7,772 nt of DNA from an uncultured Lachnospiraceae bacterium (GTDB lineage: Bacteria; Bacillota; Clostridia; Lachnospirales; Lachnospiraceae), in contig CADBRG010000094.1 of assembly GCA_902797015.1 (NCBI GenBank), positions 1 to 7,772 on the forward strand, given 5' to 3'. The notes beneath the pieces are model-generated. The model searched no databases and had not been told where the DNA came from. It was given only the letters and a program-made list of their open reading frames with translations. Shown piece by piece: positions 5,997 to 7,772 of the stretch (position 1 is its first letter; the number at the start of each line of letters is the position of its first letter). The position numbers and the translations under genes are program-made.

Positions 5997-6455
5997 ATGC
6001 AGGAACGTTTTATTACGGAAAAAGGAATACAGGTGGACACCTGGATGCGTGCCTGGATGGACATCGTTTCGATGGAAAAGGCGGGGATCCATGCTTTTAA
6101 TAAAAAGAGATGCCAAAAGGAGCTTCGGAAGAATCTCGGGGTTTTTGGTCTTGAAGATGGGAAAACACCGGATGAATCTTTGAAAGAGGAGTGGAATACG
6201 TTTACAAAAGATTATATGAAGTCATGTATGGAAAGTAAGATGTTTCGCGGTTTTGTTTTTGGGATCGGGAAAATAAAAGACGAGGCACTGGCGCAAAAGA
6301 TGCTGGATGAGATCGTACTTGTGACAAGGGCAATTCCGGAACAGCTAGGTCTGGAATCACTCGCAGCACCGCTTCATGAAGAGATGGTGCAGGCATTTAC
6401 CGAACATGTTGAAGATGGAGATGCGTTTGTTAAAAAGAGTATTTTCAAGTTATAG
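5997..6455 (+). CDS. Unrecognised 152-residue helical protein
   Basis: ATG is at 5997, preceded by AGGGAGG (5982-5988) at 8-nt spacing. Another ATG at 5992 is in a different frame. I cannot name the family. The protein is charged, predicted mostly alpha-helical and soluble, with no signal peptide or membrane span. Notable stretches are VDTWMRAWMDIVSMEKAG (residues 13-30), a basic KKRCQKELRKN segment and a C-terminal helix-rich part (EEMVQAFTEHVEDGDAFVKK). A tryptophan/methionine-rich motif of this kind occurs, as far as I recall, in small Lachnospiraceae proteins of unknown function (DUF6553 came to mind), but I could not verify this. It is divergent from the symporter gene and converges on the membrane/peptidase fusion gene, overlapping its end by 6 nt. 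No terminator is seen after it. Confidence 0.75.
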   Translation: MQERFITEKGIQVDTWMRAWMDIVSMEKAGIHAFNKKRCQKELRKNLGVFGLEDGKTPDESLKEEWNTFTKDYMKSCMESKMFRGFVFGIGKIKDEALAQKMLDEIVLVTRAIPEQLGLESLAAPLHEEMVQAFTEHVEDGDAFVKKSIFKL

Positions 6456-7772
6456 GATCTTCATGGTGTTGACAGAGGAAATGCCGAAAAACGGGAATTC
6501 TCTGTTAAAGGCACGCAGGTCGATAAAGCGCGGCAGGCCACGCCAGCCATCCGCGATGTTTAAAAGAATCAGCTCTTTTTCAGAACCGGGGTTTCCGTAA
6601 TCATAAATTTTGTAGCCGGTCACAACGACGGAATGATTGTGATAATATCCTCCGGCGATGCTTAAGATGACCGGACGCCCGGCATCAAGCTCCGACTGCA
6701 TATCTTTTTTAAATTCCCAACCGTAAATTCCTTTGCATTCGGATTTGTATCCGTACGCACGTAAGAGGTCCTGCGAGAGGTCATCGATTTTGACCGCGCG
6801 CAGACCTTTTTTTGCATTGTATCCATGCCAGCGCGCGAGTGTTTCTGCTCTTTGATAAATCTGCTGCAGGGTATCGTCTGTATTGATCACGCCCTGCATT
6901 TTCCAGTAAAAGACAATTCTGGCCACGGAGGAAACGGAACAGTTTTTTTCGATGCCATGGCCACTGATCAGAGTATTGGGTGCGTTTGAGACAGCCAGAC
7001 GCATTTCTTTTTTGAGGGCAGGCATGTCATCCTGTTCTGATACATCGTGCAGGTCAGATGGTTTCCCATACCGGTCCTTCAGATATTCATCGATCCGATG
7101 GATGCCGCCGGAACCGAAAGCGGCGCGGTCTGTGCCGCGAAAATGCCTGGTGAACAGGATTTTGCTGATGGGGATCACACTGCGGTGTTTGACATCGCGC
7201 GGTTCAAAATGCACCAGTTTAAAAACGACCTGCATCATAACGCCGGTTCCGATGACATTGATCAGTGTGCCGATCCCGACCTTTCCGCCGAGGATCCATC
7301 CAAAGAATAAAACAACGGCGAGGATGATTGCCTGGACGAGTCCGATCGGAAGCTTTTTTAATCGTTTGCCGACGCCGTTTAAAAAGGAGTCTCTCGGACC
7401 ACACCCATGCGCGGTTTTCATATAGATAAACTGTCCGATCGCCATCAGGGTAACACCGATCAGCATCATGACGATGCCGATGGCCATGCCGGAAGCATAG
7501 GGGAGCGGATCGAAGCTGTTGAAAAACTGTGTAAGGTTTCCTGTAACAAGCGCGTCGATGATCGTGCCATACCCGATCTTTTCCTTCAGGATCAGATCGA
7601 TGATCAGGAGACAGACGCTGACAAGCGTCATCGAGAGACCGAAATTCAGCGGCGTATGGTAAGAGATACCCATGCCGAGACAGTCCCACGGCCCCAGACC
7701 GATGTTTGCAAAGATGGTTAAATGAACGCCGTAGGCAAACACAATAAGCCCCAGAAGAATCCGGAGCCATTC
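6450..7772 (-). CDS. YczE/YitT-type membrane protein fused to a C39-like cysteine peptidase domain (start off window)
   Basis: The frame is open to the right edge and gives 440 visible residues. The GTG at 7742-7740 lies inside the first membrane segment, so the true start is just outside. Visible residues 1-187 match the YczE/YyaS/YitT membrane family: a first segment reading RILLGLIVFAYGVHL, then ANIGLGPWD, and about five or six hydrophobic spans (about 3-24, 43-62, 70-88, 92-116, 141-161, 165-186). This part closes with the family-like FEPRDVKHRS. A linker follows (about 197-270), then a papain-fold domain resembling Peptidase_C39-like proteins: NCSVSSVARIVFYW with Cys278 (codon 6941-6939), HNHSVVVTGYKIY with His380 (6635-6633), and ADGWRG with Asp408 (6551-6549). 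The usual oxyanion Gln before the Cys is not evident. Basic loops suggest the C-terminal domain is cytosolic, but this is weak. Peptidase activity and function are unknown. Confidence 0.8.
   Translation of the reverse strand, partial: EWLRILLGLIVFAYGVHLTIFANIGLGPWDCLGMGISYHTPLNFGLSMTLVSVCLLIIDLILKEKIGYGTIIDALVTGNLTQFFNSFDPLPYASGMAIGIVMMLIGVTLMAIGQFIYMKTAHGCGPRDSFLNGVGKRLKKLPIGLVQAIILAVVLFFGWILGGKVGIGTLINVIGTGVMMQVVFKLVHFEPRDVKHRSVIPISKILFTRHFRGTDRAAFGSGGIHRIDEYLKDRYGKPSDLHDVSEQDDMPALKKEMRLAVSNAPNTLISGHGIEKNCSVSSVARIVFYWKMQGVINTDDTLQQIYQRAETLARWHGYNAKKGLRAVKIDDLSQDLLRAYGYKSECKGIYGWEFKKDMQSELDAGRPVILSIAGGYYHNHSVVVTGYKIYDYGNPGSEKELILLNIADGWRGLPRFIDLRAFNREFPFFGISSVNTMKIL

Noticed and set aside
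6960..7190. Frameshift or sequencing error joining two separate genes.
   Set aside because: The frame runs through without interruption, the linker is ordinary coding sequence, and no good RBS precedes the internal ATG near 7025.
7407..7721. Plus-strand open frame of 104 codons opposite the membrane domain, with similar antisense frames inside deoC, tex and the symporter.
   Set aside because: They lie wholly antisense to well-recognised genes, have no family resemblance or convincing RBS, and have compositions expected of shadow frames.
7740..7742. GTG as the start of the membrane/peptidase fusion gene.
   Set aside because: The frame stays open to the window edge, and the residues before it (EWLRILLGLI) complete a typical first membrane segment of the YczE family, so the real start is outside.
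1..7772. CRISPR array, tRNA, rRNA, insertion sequence or phage attachment site.
   Set aside because: No regularly spaced repeats, cloverleaf-like segments, transposase or integrase sequence or terminal repeats were seen.

Overview
The window looks like a chromosomal segment of a low-to-mid GC Firmicute, most likely a gut Clostridia member of the Lachnospiraceae type. This is inferred from protein style (Tex, AGCS symporter, YczE-type membrane protein), strong AGGAGG-like ribosome binding sites and TGn-extended -10 promoters; no marker gene fixes the species. It reads as ordinary core/accessory chromosome. I see no insertion sequence, phage gene, tRNA, rRNA or CRISPR array.

Layout. (1) 1-360 (+): C-terminal part of a P1-family (DmpA/S58) self-cleaving peptidase, cut by the left edge. 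(2) 361-397: a hairpin terminator usable in both directions, shared with a convergent gene. (3) 410-691 (-): a small unrecognised protein with four N-terminal cysteines; its leader can fold into an AU-rich hairpin touching the Shine-Dalgarno. (4) 692-922: divergent promoter region. (5) 923-4381 (+): tex, a flavin-reductase-like (flavoredoxin) gene and deoC, with no terminator between them, the last two overlapping by ATGA, and closed by a strong hairpin at 4387-4423. (6) 4442-5854 (-): an alanine/glycine:cation symporter (AGCS), convergent with deoC and sharing that terminator. (7) 5855-5996: divergent regulatory region carrying a spaced 8-bp inverted repeat. (8) 5997-6455 (+): an unrecognised 152-residue helical protein. 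(9) 6450-7772 (-): a gene running off the right edge that joins a YczE/YitT-type integral membrane domain to a C39-like papain-fold cysteine peptidase domain; its stop codon overlaps that of the preceding gene.

Functionally this is mostly housekeeping: RNA-linked transcription accessory protein, redox protein, deoxyribose phosphate catabolism and small amino acid uptake. There is no clear multi-gene defence or biosynthetic system. The most unusual item is the membrane domain/cysteine-peptidase fusion at the right end. Next are two small unknown proteins and three non-coding structures (two leader hairpins and one operator-like repeat).
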